Assembly: GCA_039619475.1 (NCBI GenBank)
Contig: CM077115.1
Coordinates: 594,729,643-594,793,642 of the forward strand
From: Icerya purchasi
Lineage: Eukaryota > Arthropoda > Insecta > Hemiptera > Monophlebidae
Direction: 5' to 3'
Length of the DNA stretch: 64,000 nucleotides
Position numbers and translations under genes: made by a program. The notes beneath the pieces were generated by a model that did no database searches, was not told the origin of the DNA, and saw only the letters and a list, made by a program, of their open reading frames with translations. Within the stretch, counting starts at the first letter, position 1, and each line of letters begins with the position of its first letter. This document shows positions 10,887 to 22,130 of the stretch, in pieces.

Positions 10887-11700
10887 TATATATATATATA
10901 TATATATATATGTTTGTTTTGTTGTTTTTTTTAAAGCGACAAACTTAATTTTTCGCTATCTTTTTAAAATTGATTAATCCTAGTCGACCTCCCATATTAT
11001 AATACAAGTGTTTAATAAATGGGAAATATAGTTAGTGTGAAAAAGAGACCTAGGCCGAAAATTGTTAAAAACGTTTCTTTTTATTTGTCATGAGGGAAAA
11101 AAAGTGCGGAAAAGATAGAAAAAATTACGTAGAATATGATGCCCCAAGGTTAATATTTTAGTTTCTATAGTGGGACGATACCTGGATTCGGTCATCAACG
11201 GATTTCATGCATCTGGGGAACTGTAGTCGGAGATATATCATCAGTTGCGCTGTGATCCGCCGGGATATTACGGGGACCTATTCATTTACGCATGGTCAAC
11301 ATATCATTTCGCCTATTGAATCAACTGTTTCTATCCGCTGTATTTGTTTCAGACTTCCGTCACATTCATATTTTGGCCAATGATTAATCTTGATAAAAGG
11401 TTTAAATATTTCGTTCGTATTTTGCTTGTATATTAGTTTACGATAGTGTATCATTTCTTTATCAAACAGGATGGACAGAAGTTCCATATCTAATACGGCA
11501 TTTTTTGTCGCATTACTTTTTATCGTTTATAAGTTTGCTTTTTTTTTTTGGCCTTTCTTTTTTATCTAAACATTGAATTTTGATCATTATTATTTCTTTA
11601 TATCTTTTGAATCAGAATTTTCAGACTCCTTTCGATAAGGCTAATGTGTTTCTCTATTATATTTACTTTCGGCTGCAACGAGACAGGTTAAAAAAATAAA
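10887..11700. other. AT-rich noncoding stretch
   Basis: A (TA)n run at about 10887-10912 is followed by unremarkable AT-rich DNA. No gene or repeat family is recognised. Confidence 0.6.
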
Positions 11701-12620
11701 TTTTAAAGCAAGTCAATGTTATGTCAGAGGAGAACAATTATATCTATATTTATGTCATTTCGATCCTGTACAGCGGAGGAGGAAAGTACAGTATCGGGGG
11801 CAAGTCTTTTTACGTTTGGAACCCCGGTTTTTTATATTCTTAATTTATCGAGAATATTCGATTCGGCTGCTACCGGAATAGCGCCGCTTCTAAACGCTAC
11901 GGCAATTGAGCAGTTCGTTACAGCGGTATGGGTTTCGGCCGTTCGGAGTAGCGATAATTGAAGAATGGGGGGACGTTCGCCAGCAGTGACCAACTAAATA
12001 AACATTTAGCGCGTTACGCAAGAAATTGTTCACGCATTGCCCCTGGGATCGCGACGAAGTGAGCTCGGAGGAGCAGCCGGGAACATCGAGAACTATTGTA
12101 ATTCCTGGAAACGGCCGACATCGAAGGAATTTCTATAAGCGCGCGGACGAGGCTGCAACAGCAGTTGCCGGTGAATAGTGCACTATTAATGAAAACCCGG
12201 TTGAACTGCATAATATTTCAAGTGTCCGCGGTGACTAAGCCAAATTTAAGACGGGCCTTTACTTCGGGAGGCAGCCTTTCTTTCTTTTCTCCGTTCCTTC
12301 AACTTTCAGAAGCATCGCATGCGCAGCATAGAAAATGTATCGTGGCCGGATTTAATGAAGAAATAGGTCGATTAGCATCGTCATAGGTCGGCTCGCGTAA
12401 CCGAATCGACCAATGCTCGGCTCCAATCCGTCAGCCGAGTTGACAGCTTTATTGACAGCTAATGTAAATATTTTATAATAAAAAGTGTTCGTCTTCTTGG
12501 CCGGCGATAAAGCTGCTCACTAACAATAGCGTACAATTATCGCAGCTGTAGAACAAGTTCCCGGCCGTTTAGCTCGCTTTTGTTATTTTCTCTCCGATAA
12601 TAGCCGATGATAATCCTCCC
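11701..12620. other. GC-richer, repeat-poor block; candidate regulatory DNA
   Basis: Base composition rises clearly above the flanks, with no microsatellites and no transposon motifs. Short frames exist on both strands but none has a recognisable domain. TGACAGCT occurs twice at 12441-12448 and 12453-12460, twelve bases apart; TGACAG is the core bound by Meis/Homothorax TALE homeodomains. The block could be a conserved noncoding element, an untranslated exon or an unfamiliar repeat. Confidence 0.35.
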
Positions 12621-13541
12621 CCACGCACTGCTATCGCTTTTCTATATTTACTCTCGCCACCAACACTCACTCATGCCCCTATATACTCACTATTCGCAGA
12701 TCTTTTAATAATTCTTCGTACACTATGCTCGGCTAATAGATGCTTCGCTCCATCCTCTATTCCATTTAATCCGTTTTCGTTCCGTATCTGTCTTCCTATA
12801 CTTGAAACCGGTGTTTTTTCCAAATAAATTCCTTGTTCTAAACACTCGCAACATGTGAAAATCTAAAAAGTCTGTTCATATATATATAGTGTTTTCGCCA
12901 AAAAACAGGATAAAACGCTGCGATCGATAGAAGAAAGAGAGAAAATTAATAATAATGCATACCTACCAGATATGAGACAATGGAAAATCCAAAAACTATT
13001 GCATATTTGTAGCACAAAATTCCAGTTCGTAGGAAAATTTATCAGAAAATTTACAAATGCGAACCTTTGATAATGTCTAGAATTAAATACGGAATAGAAC
13101 TTTTACGGAAGGGGAAACATAAACAACTGCAACGAAAATAGAATTAGTAGGATGCGGAAAACTTGTTTTTGAATATAATTCTAGCAAATTGGATTAAGAC
13201 GCGTGAGCCAACAAATGTCACATGGTGGAATGAGAATAATGTCACCGAAAATGAAATTTTTTAATTTTTAACGTTTTACGTGTAATAAAAGTTTTATAAT
13301 TGACATCATATACCTATTTTGTGTAAATTGAACGCATTTATGTTCGTGTAATAACAAAAATATAACGTATGTAACTGAATTTAACAGTTTTTTAAGAGTT
13401 TTTAAAATCTTAAAATTTAAAAGTGCGGTTACAGGAAGAAAAAACAAAATAATATATATATATAAATAAACTGGCTTATCATAAGTTTTAAAATATTTAG
13501 TATTAGACGTAGTTATATTAGAGATTGGGTAATGTCCTCGA
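12621..13541. other. AT-rich noncoding stretch
   Basis: No coding frame, transposon motif or long repeat is recognised. Two short T/A microsatellites are present (near 12880 and 13450). Confidence 0.6.
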
Positions 13542-13700
13542 CTGCCCCCCCCCCCCCCCCAAAAAGAAACGATTTAAGATAATGTAAACCATTACGAATA
13601 AACGATATAATTATGTTGCGAACCCACGGCCTTGTGGGACCCACAAATTATTATTAAAAAGAAAAAGAGACGTGTAGTAGCGTAATTAAATCGAATGAAT
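13542..13700 (+). repeat. poly-C run and 3' tail of a CR1-like retrotransposon
   Basis: A run of about 15 C is followed at 13613-13665 by GAACCCACGGCCTTGTGGGA and CCCACAAATTATTATTAAA. This matches, in the opposite orientation, the terminal hairpin-like sequence at 30471-30530. It appears to be a severely 5'-truncated copy of that retrotransposon's end, lying in plus orientation. Confidence 0.5.
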
Positions 13701-14123
13701 TAACTTTAATGAGAAAAAATAGAAACGCTTTCCGAAAAAAAAAAAAAGCCGAGAATACACTGTAATATAACAAACATATATATGTAATCTTTCAATAATA
13801 CTAAAACTAATAAATCTACAATAAAAAATTAACCTAATTCACTGGAAAAACAGTGATTTCTTCTTATAATAAAGGAAATTCAATAAATACATTGGAAAAT
13901 TATTAATTATTTAAATAAATATACACATAATTATTGTTAAAAGATAAAATACCGTAATAACCCTTTTGTTAATATTAAAAATTAACTTTTTTTCTAAATT
14001 CTTGTTATCTATTCGTAGTCTATGTTTCGGATGTCCACTAAATTCGTTTTTATGTAATAAACAAAATCTCACCTTTGATTTTTCATGGGTTTTAACGCTT
14101 TTGATTTGCCTATTATTTTCTGA

Positions 14124-14174
<51 letters not shown>

Positions 14175-14181
14175 GTTGTTG

Positions 14182-14216
<35 letters not shown>

Positions 14217-14242
14217 GTTGTTGTTATTATTATTATTATTTA
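14124..14242 (+). repeat. (TTA/ATT)n microsatellite with GTT interruptions
   Basis: About 40 triplets of TTA are interrupted by two GTTGTTGTT blocks. It abuts the 3' end of the minus-strand retrotransposon, where such simple repeats often grow. The poly-leucine frame across it is not a gene. Confidence 0.95.
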
Positions 14243-14439
14243 AAATTCTCGTTTCGTCAGTGGCATGTTAATCTCGACAATTGTAGGTGGGTATTCTCCA
14301 AGGCTACACAAGTCCGTTTCCAAAAATTTTCTCACTATCCAGATTGTGTTTAATATGGCGATCTCCTGTAGCGAAATATAGATGCCGGCTTTCAACTGCT
14401 GTGTGTATTTTTTATCTTCTCTGTTCCAGTGGTAAAATT

Positions 14440-14850
14440 TTATTTGTTCTTTTTAGGTTTATTGAAAGAAACAAGATTGTTATTTGATCCCCCCCCCATT
14501 ATTTTTACTTATTTTTTCTTACATTGTAGTCTTTGTCCAGTGCGGCTGTGACTACTTCCTTTTTCTCATAATGCACTGTGCGCTTTGCCGGGCAACTGTG
14601 GTCATAATGTGAGATAGAAATATTTATCTATTTATCTATTTTTTCTTTTACTCCTTTTTCCAGAATGAAAAAATCTGGTTTGTTTTTGTTTTGTTTCATT
14701 GAGCATTGTGAGCACTGCTAGCAGTTGCGGCCATACTGTAGAATGAAATTTCTCTTCCTGAATTTTCTATTTTTAGTAATTTTTAATATTTAGTCGTGGT
14801 GTAGTTTGCTGGCCAAATGAACTGTTCTGTTCGGGCCAAAAAAAAACAAA
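14440..14850. mobile_element. unidentified insertion in the reverse transcriptase relic
   Basis: The host element's coding tail is readable at about 14860-14935 and again at 14290-14400, but not between. The intervening ~400 bases hold a C run, two similar 'gtgNgcNctgNNgNcagttgcggccatactg' phrases and no RT-like sequence. An insertion is the simplest reading; its edges are approximate. Confidence 0.4.
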
Positions 14851-15051
14851 CAAAAAAAAAACTGTTTTAACTTCTTTATGGACTCCGCTAAGTTATTAGG
14901 TATTACTGCCGTTGTTGATAGGATAATGGGCACAATTTTAACGCTATTCTGTTTATAGTTCCTCTTCATATCTTGTGCTAGCTACATAAGTGTATTTATT
15001 GATTTTCATTATATTTGTAGTGTTTGGAATCGCAACATCAACAATGAGGGT

Positions 15052-15305
15052 TTTTTTTTGTTGTTTTTTTTTGTGGGCGCGCCAGCGGCATTGACCCAAC
15101 AACAGGAAAACTAAGCTAAAAAACTGAATAACTAGGCGATCCAAAATGGACGCAACAAAGGACAGCAGTGTGGACTCCACAGAAGATGAAGGAAAGGAGA
15201 GGATAAAGGAAGAGTTATAGGGAGTAGGGAGTGCTAATGACAAGAACTGACTATATAAAAGGGAGCGTTCGTTACGAAGAGCAGGACACTCGAAGAAAAT
15301 GTGAT
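15052..15305 (-). mobile_element. 5'-truncated second non-LTR retrotransposon nested in the first
   Basis: CAATGAGGGT occurs at 15042-15051 and again at 15306-15315, a 10-bp target-site duplication. Between them, on the minus strand, lies the 3' end of another non-LTR element. It encodes IDHIFFECPALRNERSLLYS, a C-terminal zinc-knuckle-like motif of the Jockey/I/R1 type, and ends in an A-rich tail with C interruptions next to the left duplication. The host frame (LIVDVAIP) resumes exactly at the other side, so this insertion is well bounded. Confidence 0.85.
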
Positions 15306-16482
15306 CAATGAGGGTATGTTTGGTATCCTTATGCATTATTATAATATCTGACCATGTACCGCTTTTTTATCACCGTAATTACTTCTCTGTTCCAGTACAA
15401 CTTCACTACTTCATTTTCTAAGACTGCGTCTGGCATATCGCCAAGTTAAGTTATATTTCTTTGCATATATTGTAGTGTCTAATAGTATAATCAATTGGCG
15501 TTAAGGTCTTGCAACGTTCAGTAATGTGTTCGATGGTTTATTTTCCTTGTTGACATCTCCTACATCTATCATCATCAATGCTTGCATCCTTCAAAATATA
15601 CTTTGCTTAATTCAATGTCCTGACAACCTTGTATCGAAAATATAAACCCTTCTATCTCAGCGTAATTGACCAATTTGTATCTGTTTTTGTTCGATGATCT
15701 CTTATCAATATGTTTGCTTTGTAGCTGTACTTTATGCTTGCCGTGCAACACTTTGCGTTTACAGTTTTCTACTTTTTCGGATGTTGTATTCTTCATCTGT
15801 TCTGGGTGCATTCTTGATCACTTAACTTGAGTGCAGTGCAGTTTTTATCATTTATGATGATTAATCTGTGTAATATACTGCTGTTCCTCTTGCTATACAT
15901 ATATATTCTCGAAGTGTCTCAATCTGTTTCACGTGAAAGTTCTTTATGTCCACGAAGCGTCTGCCTCCTTCATTCCTCGGCAGAGGAAATCTTTCAATCG
16001 CAGACTGCGGGTGCTGAATTTTATACTTTTGCGCAATTTTCCGTGTTTTTATATAAAGATTATTCAGTTTTGTTTCACTTCACTTTATAAGACCAAAGGG
16101 ATATGTTAGTACAGGAACAGCATAAGGTATTTGCAGTTTTAACTTTATTTAACCAGTTTTGTTTGTACGTCGAACTTTTTCCCATCTGTTTGCATATCTT
16201 TTCTCTAAATCGATTTTAATTTGTGATGAATTGACGGATTTTGTAAAGTACCCAAATATATTATAAATATTCTCTTTCTTCCATAGACTATATAATATCC
16301 TATCACTTTCTGCTATATGGTATCCGTCAGTAGTTACATAAATTTTTCCGCTCTTTATTTGATTTAGTTTGCATTTATTTAATCCGAATTTCATCCTTAT
16401 ATCATCGCTGAACAATTCTGTAACATTCAAGAGAGTTTTCAAACCTTCGCTAGTGGCTGAATACAATTTTAGAACATCTATG

Positions 16483-17000
16483 TCGATCGCGACTAACAGT
16501 CGTCCAGTGGTCGATTATGGCAAGGTAAAAAGTATAAATACGTAGAACAAACTGCGCAACGTAATCAACAACAGCTGCACGATTTGAAGAAATGTGTGTT
16601 GAACAAATGCATTCGTGTTTCGGTTCAACATATTTATGTGAATCAGCATTTTCCTACTTGAAAGAAATAAAAAATAAACACCGTTCTCGCTTGGCAGACG
16701 CTCATACATTGGATTCTTTAAGGTTAGCAATTTTCAACTACAAACGTGATTTTGCTAATCTAGCGGAAGATGCTCAGACGCAATGCTCGCACTAATATAA
16801 ATAAAAGTAGTTATTAGGAATAATTTTCAGTTTTGTGTTTTTTGCCCTCTTAATAAAATAAAAAATACTACATAATTGTATAGTTATACACTGTTTCATT
16901 TGAAATGTCAATAAGTATGTAATATTGTTAGATGGCGCCCAGGGTTTCGTCAGTAAACAGTAGAAGATCTTGCGTCTAATCAAGTTGGCCAGCCCCCCTG
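16483..17000 (+). mobile_element. hAT transposase C-terminal fragment nested in the retrotransposon
   Basis: Plus-strand codons 16592-16795 read FGSTYLCESAFSYLKEIKNK followed by HRSRLADAHTLDSLRLAI, the C-terminal dimerisation region of hAT-superfamily transposases. The right end GTTGGCCAGCCCCCCTG at 16984-17000 is the complement of a CAGGGGGGCTGGCCAAC hAT-type terminal repeat. The host reverse transcriptase frame stops at HLLHID on the right and resumes at VLKLYS on the left. The left edge shows no clear matching terminal repeat, so the copy is 5'-deleted or decayed; that edge is approximate. Confidence 0.7.
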
Positions 17001-17519
17001 CAGTCTATATGTAGAAGGTGATTTTTCGTATAGCGTGTGTTATTATGCGAAAGTTTGTATTCAATATTAATTTTCTTTAGCATGGTTGATAATGGATTTA
17101 GAGCTATACAGAACCATAGCGGGCTGAGGGATTGAAAGATTCCTTTCTTTATCACTATTTCTCCAATTTCCTGTTTCTTTCCCGTCACTTAGCTTCAGTT
17201 TTGTTCTCCAGATGCTCATAAGCTGCTTCAGAAGGGCTGTGGCACGAATAGGAATTCCATATATTTCAAGGACTCTAACCAGCTAGGAGTATGGTGTGCT
17301 ATCAAAAGCTTTTTCATAATCAATGTATGCTGAGAATAAATTCCTTTTCTTGTGTTTTGCTTGTTCGGTAATTACACTATCTATTATCAACTGCTATTTG
17401 CAGCCCCATGAATTTCTTTTACTTCCTTTCTGCGCTTCGTGTATTATTCCATTACTTTCCAGATGCATATATATATTTTATCTGTTAATATAGATGTAAA
17501 TAATTTATAAATGGTAGGT

Positions 17520-17570
17520 TATTATTATTATTATTATTATATTATTTTATTATCATTATTATTATTACTT
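17520..17570 (+). repeat. (TTA)n microsatellite
   Basis: Imperfect run of ATT/TTA triplets at the truncated 5' side of the minus-strand retrotransposon relic. Confidence 0.9.
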
Positions 17571-17677
17571 TAATTATAATCAGGCTTTCACATCTGGTGA
17601 AGGTGAGTAAATAAATAGCGGAATCATTTTATGTAGGTGCAGACTTAGCATTAACTATAGTACTTTGTTTAATAATA

Positions 17678-17998
17678 TACAATCTCGGCCACTTTGGCCT
17701 CGTAAGTGGCTCTGCCTCTTGATTCCTTTTGTTTACATTTCTATCTCTTTCACTTCTATTTTTTTTTTAAATTTTCTCGGTGTTAACACTAACCTAACTA
17801 CATGGACTTGGATCACCTACTCAGATTCTGAAGCGATCGGAGATAGAAAGTATAAAGGATATTTGGTATAAAATTATTAAAATTTACAACGTCATTCTTA
17901 CTGGTATCGACACAAAAAAAAAGATAACATTCGTTACATAAAATTGGGATATTTTTTCTAATGCAGGCCGGCCTAAGAATTACGTTATAATTAATATG
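17678..17998 (-). repeat. family-A interspersed repeat, copy 2
   Basis: Minus strand begins TTAATTATAACGTAATTCTT AGGCC and ends with GAGGCCAAAGTGGCCGAGAT, matching both ends of the family. About 110 bases at 17760-17870 have no counterpart in the other copies, so this copy has an insertion or is an older variant. A long poly-T run follows at 18002. Confidence 0.85.
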
Positions 17999-18589
17999 TA
18001 TTTTTTTTTTTTTTTTTTTTGGAAAATATAAAGATAGAGGGAAAAGAGGAAAGTAAGGTATATATGTATATATGTACCAGCATAGTGTATGTAAATTATG
18101 AATTTGTGAACGTATTGAGATTTATTTATGGGAATAGTAAGTTATTATAAGCATAAACTTTAGTTTTTTTTTTTTTTTTTGGTAAAATTTATAGTTCTTG
18201 TTTCATTTTATTTCGAATTAATTTCTTAATTTTCGGTCCTGATTCAGTTTTTTTTTATTTATTCATTAAATTTTCATCTTTCCTTATTATCTTTTTTTAC
18301 TTTGTACTTATTTTTTATTTTATTTATTTCTGCGATTATTCCTATACTTGCGCTTAATTTGCGGATGTTATTTTGTATTTTTAGATTGGACATTGTATAT
18401 TCCATGTAAATTTGTTTAATTTAAGTTCTGTTTTTACTACTAGTCGTGCTGCGGAATTTGTGGAATTTTTACATTAGTAATTGTAATTATTATAAAAATT
18501 GATTATTAATTGTAAACTATATATACACGTGTAATCCGGTTGTCTCCTGCAGTGTGTTTTTAGTTTTAGTTGAGTTCACATCGTATTAC
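17999..18589. other. T-rich noncoding stretch
   Basis: Contains poly-T runs at 18002-18021 and 18165-18180 and TA-rich spacer. Nothing coding is seen. Confidence 0.6.
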
Positions 18590-19300
18590 TAGAGATGAGC
18601 TATGCCCGAAAACGTTTCTAAAATAAGCTGTTCATAATTTATTAAATTAAATTATTTTATATTTATTCGTTATCGAGGTATTTATTTATTGAACATTAAT
18701 AGGTGTGTACATACAAAAATAACTTATTATTCGAATAGTGAGTATTTTTAATTAGAGGAGTGTCTGCGTTTAATATAAATAAAATTCAGTCGCTTGAAAT
18801 AGTCGTTTATTAATTCATTAAGATGAGGAGTTGTGTACATAAAATTTGACGTGGAAGTATGACATTTTTGATGAAAGTTTTAAAAACGTTGTACAGATCA
18901 TGTAACATAATGCAGAACGCTTAGAATACTTAATTGTGTCGAATAAGTTGAAATATAATTGATGACCTAAACGATGTCACTTAGACAGTAGGACCTATTT
19001 TGTAAATAACCGTTTACTCCAAAAAGAAAAAGTAAGATTTACCATTAAAGGAAATTCACAAAACTGTTACATAAAAATTAACGCTATTGTAAGTGCTACC
19101 CTTTTTTTTTACTTTTAGTGTACCGAACGAAGAGTTTTTAAAATCGCTTTTAAATAACCGGTTTGTTAAAATAAATAAATACAAAATAAATCACCGTTAT
19201 TAATTAAGAAACAAAATCAAGTATTAACTTTAACAAATTTTAAAATAAGTTATTTTAGAAACGTTTTCGGACATAGTTAATCATTAAACAATGCAGGTGG
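18590..19300. mobile_element. imperfect TIR element or inverted-repeat relic
   Basis: GAGCTATGCCCGAAAACGTT TCTAAAATAAG near 18597-18627 is matched in inverted orientation near 19245-19285 (AACTATGTCCGAAAACGTTT CTAAAATAA when reverse-complemented). The interior is AT-rich and noncoding. The left flank 'gtttttagttttagttgagt' recurs directly at about 19318, so there may be two related tandem copies. Confidence 0.45.
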
Positions 19301-20869
19301 GTACACATTCAATGACGTTTTTAGTTTTAATTGAGTGTATAGGTCTATTGTTGACAAACCCCGAAAACCTTTAAATTGACGTATTTTAATTTGAATTTAT
19401 TAAAATATAAATTTATACTTATTTATTATTTATTAATTAATTTTATATTTTGAAATATCACTTTTACTTTAACCTTTCAAATTTTTCAATTGTTCACAGA
19501 AACCCCGGAAAGAGAAGGCTAGAGGAAAATTTTTATAAATACGTACATACCCCAGAGTTTCCTTCTGTTGCATGTTATGTTGGAAAATTATAGCTGGACG
19601 CCTGCTAAAGTGTTGTGTTTTATGTTAAAATCGGTGCCCCGGTATAATAGGGGGTAGGTAAAATCTGAGAAAGTAAAGACGACCGAGAGAATTCAGATCC
19701 ATTAGGCTTAATACTATTATGAAAAGTTTAATTTAACAATCTCGAACGCCCTGTGTCAAAGCTATTTTGCTGTAGGTAGCCGCACAGGTAATAACTCGCG
19801 ATTTACACTAAGTATTATTATATAGCGTCGCTGTGCATGCTTGCCTCGCATACTACTCTCGCTTTGCGCTTATGTCATAAATTTCAGCGTATGACCGGCC
19901 GGTATTTTATCGATTTTTTATATGCCCGAAAAAGTATGTTTTGTATTAATCGATTTTTCCCTATACGAATGGTTAAGAATGTCGGAAATTGATGACTTTA
20001 AAAAAATATCGAATTTTTTATTTCATTTTCTGTAATTTGGAAAGCGAACCTACACTTTGTCTAGGTCGGGCAGAACTAGAATGGTGGTAAAAAGTGTGCT
20101 TATTAACTATTTCACATTCGGGATTAATCTGAAAATTTTTATCCAGGTACTTGATATTATTAAATTTCGATTTCTGTTTTATAAAGGAGCTTTTATAAAA
20201 AGTCCACCAATTCACCCCGCTGTTAGTTTGAACGCAGAAAAAGGAGATAACTAACTAATCGGCGCTCCTTTACAGCGAATGAAATTTCATTTTCTCCTTT
20301 AGCTTCCCCAAAAGATTTTTCACGGAGTGAGTTACGATATTTCTTTTTTATCGCTAGTGTTATTTTTAGACCCCTCCCACCACCACCACCCTGTATTTCT
20401 GTTTACGCGTCACACTATATTTTTTTATTAATGTCTGCTTCTTCGCCGTGCCGTGTGAAGTAGTTTACAATACGGATTTCCAGTAACCCGAGAAACCAAA
20501 ATTGCATTGCCTTCCAGCTTTACGATGTCAGCAAAGTTGCACTTAACCGGGCACATGAAAATCCGTGACCAAATTCGGGATTGAACTATTTTCAGTCATT
20601 GCACGCGACGACGTTTAAAATTTTCTATTGAAAGTTGAAATTTTTAACCCAAAAATTAATTTTCAAAACTATTAAATATTATATGTATCTGGAAGTTAAA
20701 CTATATGCTTCCTTGGCCTTCAGTCCACGACGATTCTGTTTATTCTGGAGTAGCTGTTAGTTAAATTTAAAAATAACGATAAGCATATAAAACAAGCACA
20801 TATATGCGGTTTTGCTAAAAGCAATCCAATAAGTGTATTTTTTTTATTTATTTTTTATTAATTCATGTG
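19301..20869. other. AT-rich noncoding stretch
   Basis: No coding frame or transposon motif is recognised. A phrase similar to the 18.6-kb terminal repeat ('cccgaaaaNctttNaa') recurs near 19360 and 19925. Confidence 0.55.
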
Positions 20870-21827
20870 CGATACCTTAGATCCCACCAAGTCAGTTGAC
20901 TTGTCGGCGGGTTCCCAAAATAAATACACACGAGTAAATTTATTTAATAAGTTTAGATTACATGCTTAGTTTCTATAACTTATCATTATTCATCTATAAC
21001 TACTCTTTATAAATCATTGAAATATCTATTTCTCACAAATTAACAATGTATAATATATATATAACATACACACATATGTACACCTACATCTACAAATATG
21101 CACACCCATACACGAAAACACACGTGCATCCACACACCTAAATGTTTTATATAGTTTGATATTATGCTCTTGTTTGTTATTCACTATTTTCTAACAGCAT
21201 TTCCTTTAATTTAGTTTTACTTGATTTCTGTTTTTGTTTTCTTTTATAATATTATTTATACCGGTATATTATTAAGTAACTTTGTTAAAACCAATTGTTG
21301 TCATTTGTATTCATGTTTATTAGCGTGTCTTCTATATTGATATTCGTATTGTCTAACGTTACGCAATCTGTAATTACATTTATTTCTTGCTATTACACAC
21401 TAATTTCTTTTTCTATATATTTAATTAGTATATTGTATTTAAGTGTATCATTTTTGGGGTAAGTATTAAATGTCTTTTCCTAATATTTGAAGAACTTATA
21501 TTTGAAAGAGTTTCATATTTTTTTCCTACACAGAGTTTCAAACATTTGTCCTGTAAATAGTTTAATTGCTTTAGTTTTGTATTATTCGCGTGCCCCCAAG
21601 CCAGAATACCGTAATACAAGTGTGTTTGACATAGTGCATTGAAAACCATTATTTTTGTTGATGTGTTTATAACAGAGTTCTTCATTTGATAGAGACTGGG
21701 TAGCGTTTTTCTCAATTTATTTACTACATTATCTATATGTTCATTCCAACCAAATTATGTTGTCCACTGTGACACCCAACTATCTTTATATTTATACACT
21801 TCCTCTAAATTGTTACAGCTGCATGTG

Positions 21828-21865
<38 letters not shown>

Positions 21866-22130
21866 TGACATTCCGAACTGTTATGTTTTGATTTCATCTA
21901 TATTATATTTACTGTTTGGTTTTATCCGCATTACTTTTGATTTGTCTGAGTTAATATATAATCCTCTGTCATGTGTCCATTTTGTTAGCTCATCTAAATA
22001 TTTTTGTATTAAGTTTTCTGCTACTTTATGATTTTTGCGGGACTTTATTATTATTGCTATATCGTCAGCATATGCATATATTTTTGCAAATTTTAAAGTT
22101 TTACTGGTATTCCTAATATAGGTTATAAAT
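20870..22130 (-). pseudogene. CR1/Jockey-like non-LTR reverse transcriptase fragment
   Basis: Minus-strand codons near 22040-22080 read AKIYAYADDIAIIIKSRKNH, with the YADD catalytic box of reverse transcriptase. They continue with LDELTKWTHDRGLYINSDKS and MRIKPNSK (about 21915-22000). After a (GT)n expansion the frame resumes at 21425-21715 as LYYGILAWGHANNTKLKQLN and CLKLCVGKK, the thumb region seen in CR1 and Jockey relatives. The 5' half is absent. Downstream to 20877 lies a 3' tail with GGGAACCCGCCGACAAGTCA on the minus strand, similar to tails at 13.6 and 30.5 kb. Stops and the dinucleotide expansion make it dead. Confidence 0.8.
21831..21860 (+). repeat. (GT)n microsatellite inside the reverse transcriptase relic
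   Basis: Fifteen GT dinucleotides interrupt the minus-strand coding frame of the retrotransposon, so the expansion postdates its decay. Confidence 0.95.

Larger units (their letters stand above)
14280..17530 (-). pseudogene. non-LTR retrotransposon reverse transcriptase relic with nested insertions
   Basis: Minus-strand fragments run in family order from right to left. They start with SAYIDYEKAFDSTPYS (about 17300-17340), the first RT catalytic region, and VRVLEIYGIPIRATALLKQL. KKGIFQSLSPLWFCIALNPL (about 17080-17150) follows, then HLLHID and LKLYSATSEGLKTLL (about 16440-16480, the YMDD-region equivalent), FGLNKCKLNQI and IYNIFGYFTKS. After these come LHGKHKVQLQSKHIDK (about 15720), a CCHC-like DDDRCRRCQQG..TIEHITERC (about 15490-15560), and LIVDVAIPNTTNI (about 15020). 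The tail is IILSTTAVIPNNLAESIKKL (about 14870-14935) and AILNTIWIVRKFL (about 14330-14370). Stops and frameshifts are frequent. I recall this C-terminal layout from R4/Dong-like elements, but the clade is inference. The N-terminus is missing, replaced by a (TTA)n tract at 17520. Confidence 0.8.

Noticed and set aside
13966..14271. Frame with ~45 consecutive leucines
   Set aside because: Translation of the TTA microsatellite beside a retrotransposon end.
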